Source of the DNA: Sediminibacterium sp.
GTDB taxonomy: Bacteria > Bacteroidota > Bacteroidia > Chitinophagales > Chitinophagaceae
Reading direction: 5' to 3'
Length of the DNA: 31,445 bases
Assembly: GCA_030158535.1 (NCBI GenBank)
Contig: JAOASV010000245.1
Location: 2,516 to 33,960, forward strand
Shown here piece after piece: positions 31,422 to 31,445 of the stretch; within the stretch, counting starts at the first letter, position 1, and the number at the start of each line of letters is the position of its first letter. The translations under genes were made by a program, and so were the position numbers. The notes under the pieces were generated by a model, which did not search any database, was not told the origin of the DNA, and saw only the letters and a program-made list of their open reading frames with translations.

Positions 31422-31445
31422 CTGTCTCTTATACACATCTCGCAG
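31422..31445. other. Sequencing library adapter (Tn5/Nextera mosaic end) at contig end
   Basis: Positions 31422-31440 read CTGTCTCTTATACACATCT, the complement of the 19-bp Tn5 mosaic end used in transposase-based library kits. The last five bases (CGCAG) do not continue either standard adapter that I know, so they may be a misassembled remnant. This is not genomic DNA. Confidence 0.9.

Overview
The window looks like the chromosome of a Bacteroidota bacterium, probably Chitinophagia or a close relative. The evidence is a TonB-dependent receptor with a carboxypeptidase-like N-terminal domain paired with a DUF4249 lipoprotein, DUF2480 beside rho, TAnnTTTG-type -7 promoter boxes, low GC and family details in YbeY and Rho. 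It holds about 26 protein genes and one tRNA gene. No insertion sequence, phage, CRISPR array or rRNA is visible. The last 24 bases are not native: 31422-31440 match the Tn5/Nextera mosaic end, so the contig ends in library adapter.

Layout. Positions 1-1204 hold the 5' part of an arginase-family gene (minus) and an exported pectinesterase (plus). Positions 1206-9599 are one long minus-strand run. In transcription order it is a dicarboxylate symporter, a VWA protein, a MoxR-like AAA+ ATPase, a b561-like membrane protein, a YceI-like protein, a DPRP-type photolyase, a flavin reductase-like protein and a short inverted-topology photolyase. Positions 9734-14993 (plus) carry a SOUL heme-binding protein, a TonB receptor/DUF4249 pair and a third photolyase-like gene with a TTG start. 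Then come tRNA-Phe and asnS (minus), a Rieske lipoprotein, rho and DUF2480 (plus). A minus-strand block follows: sterol desaturase-like hydroxylase, polA, two exported amidohydrolases, an alpha/beta hydrolase (S33) and mnmG. Between mnmG and ybeY lies a tandem array of three parS-like sites. The window ends with ybeY (minus) and a partial feoA (plus).

How the genes work together. Three different photolyase/cryptochrome-superfamily proteins lie within 14 kb, and two of them flank a flavin reductase-like gene, which suggests a light-dependent DNA repair or light-sensing locus. The VWA/AAA+ pair and the b561/YceI pair are two further gene partnerships in the same minus-strand run. The block downstream of mnmG joins a translation gene to exported hydrolases that could process peptides or cyclic amides, and it ends at a clear terminator just before polA. 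The parS array suggests the window lies in the origin-proximal part of the chromosome.

Most notable points: the exact 57-bp periodicity of the parS array; a DPRP photolyase without the cysteines that bind the Fe-S cluster in its family; the inverted-topology photolyase overlapping a flavin reductase gene; a third photolyase without the WQW motif; and tandem amidohydrolase domains of which only one keeps its HxH motif. Family names come from recognising motifs by eye, not from searches.
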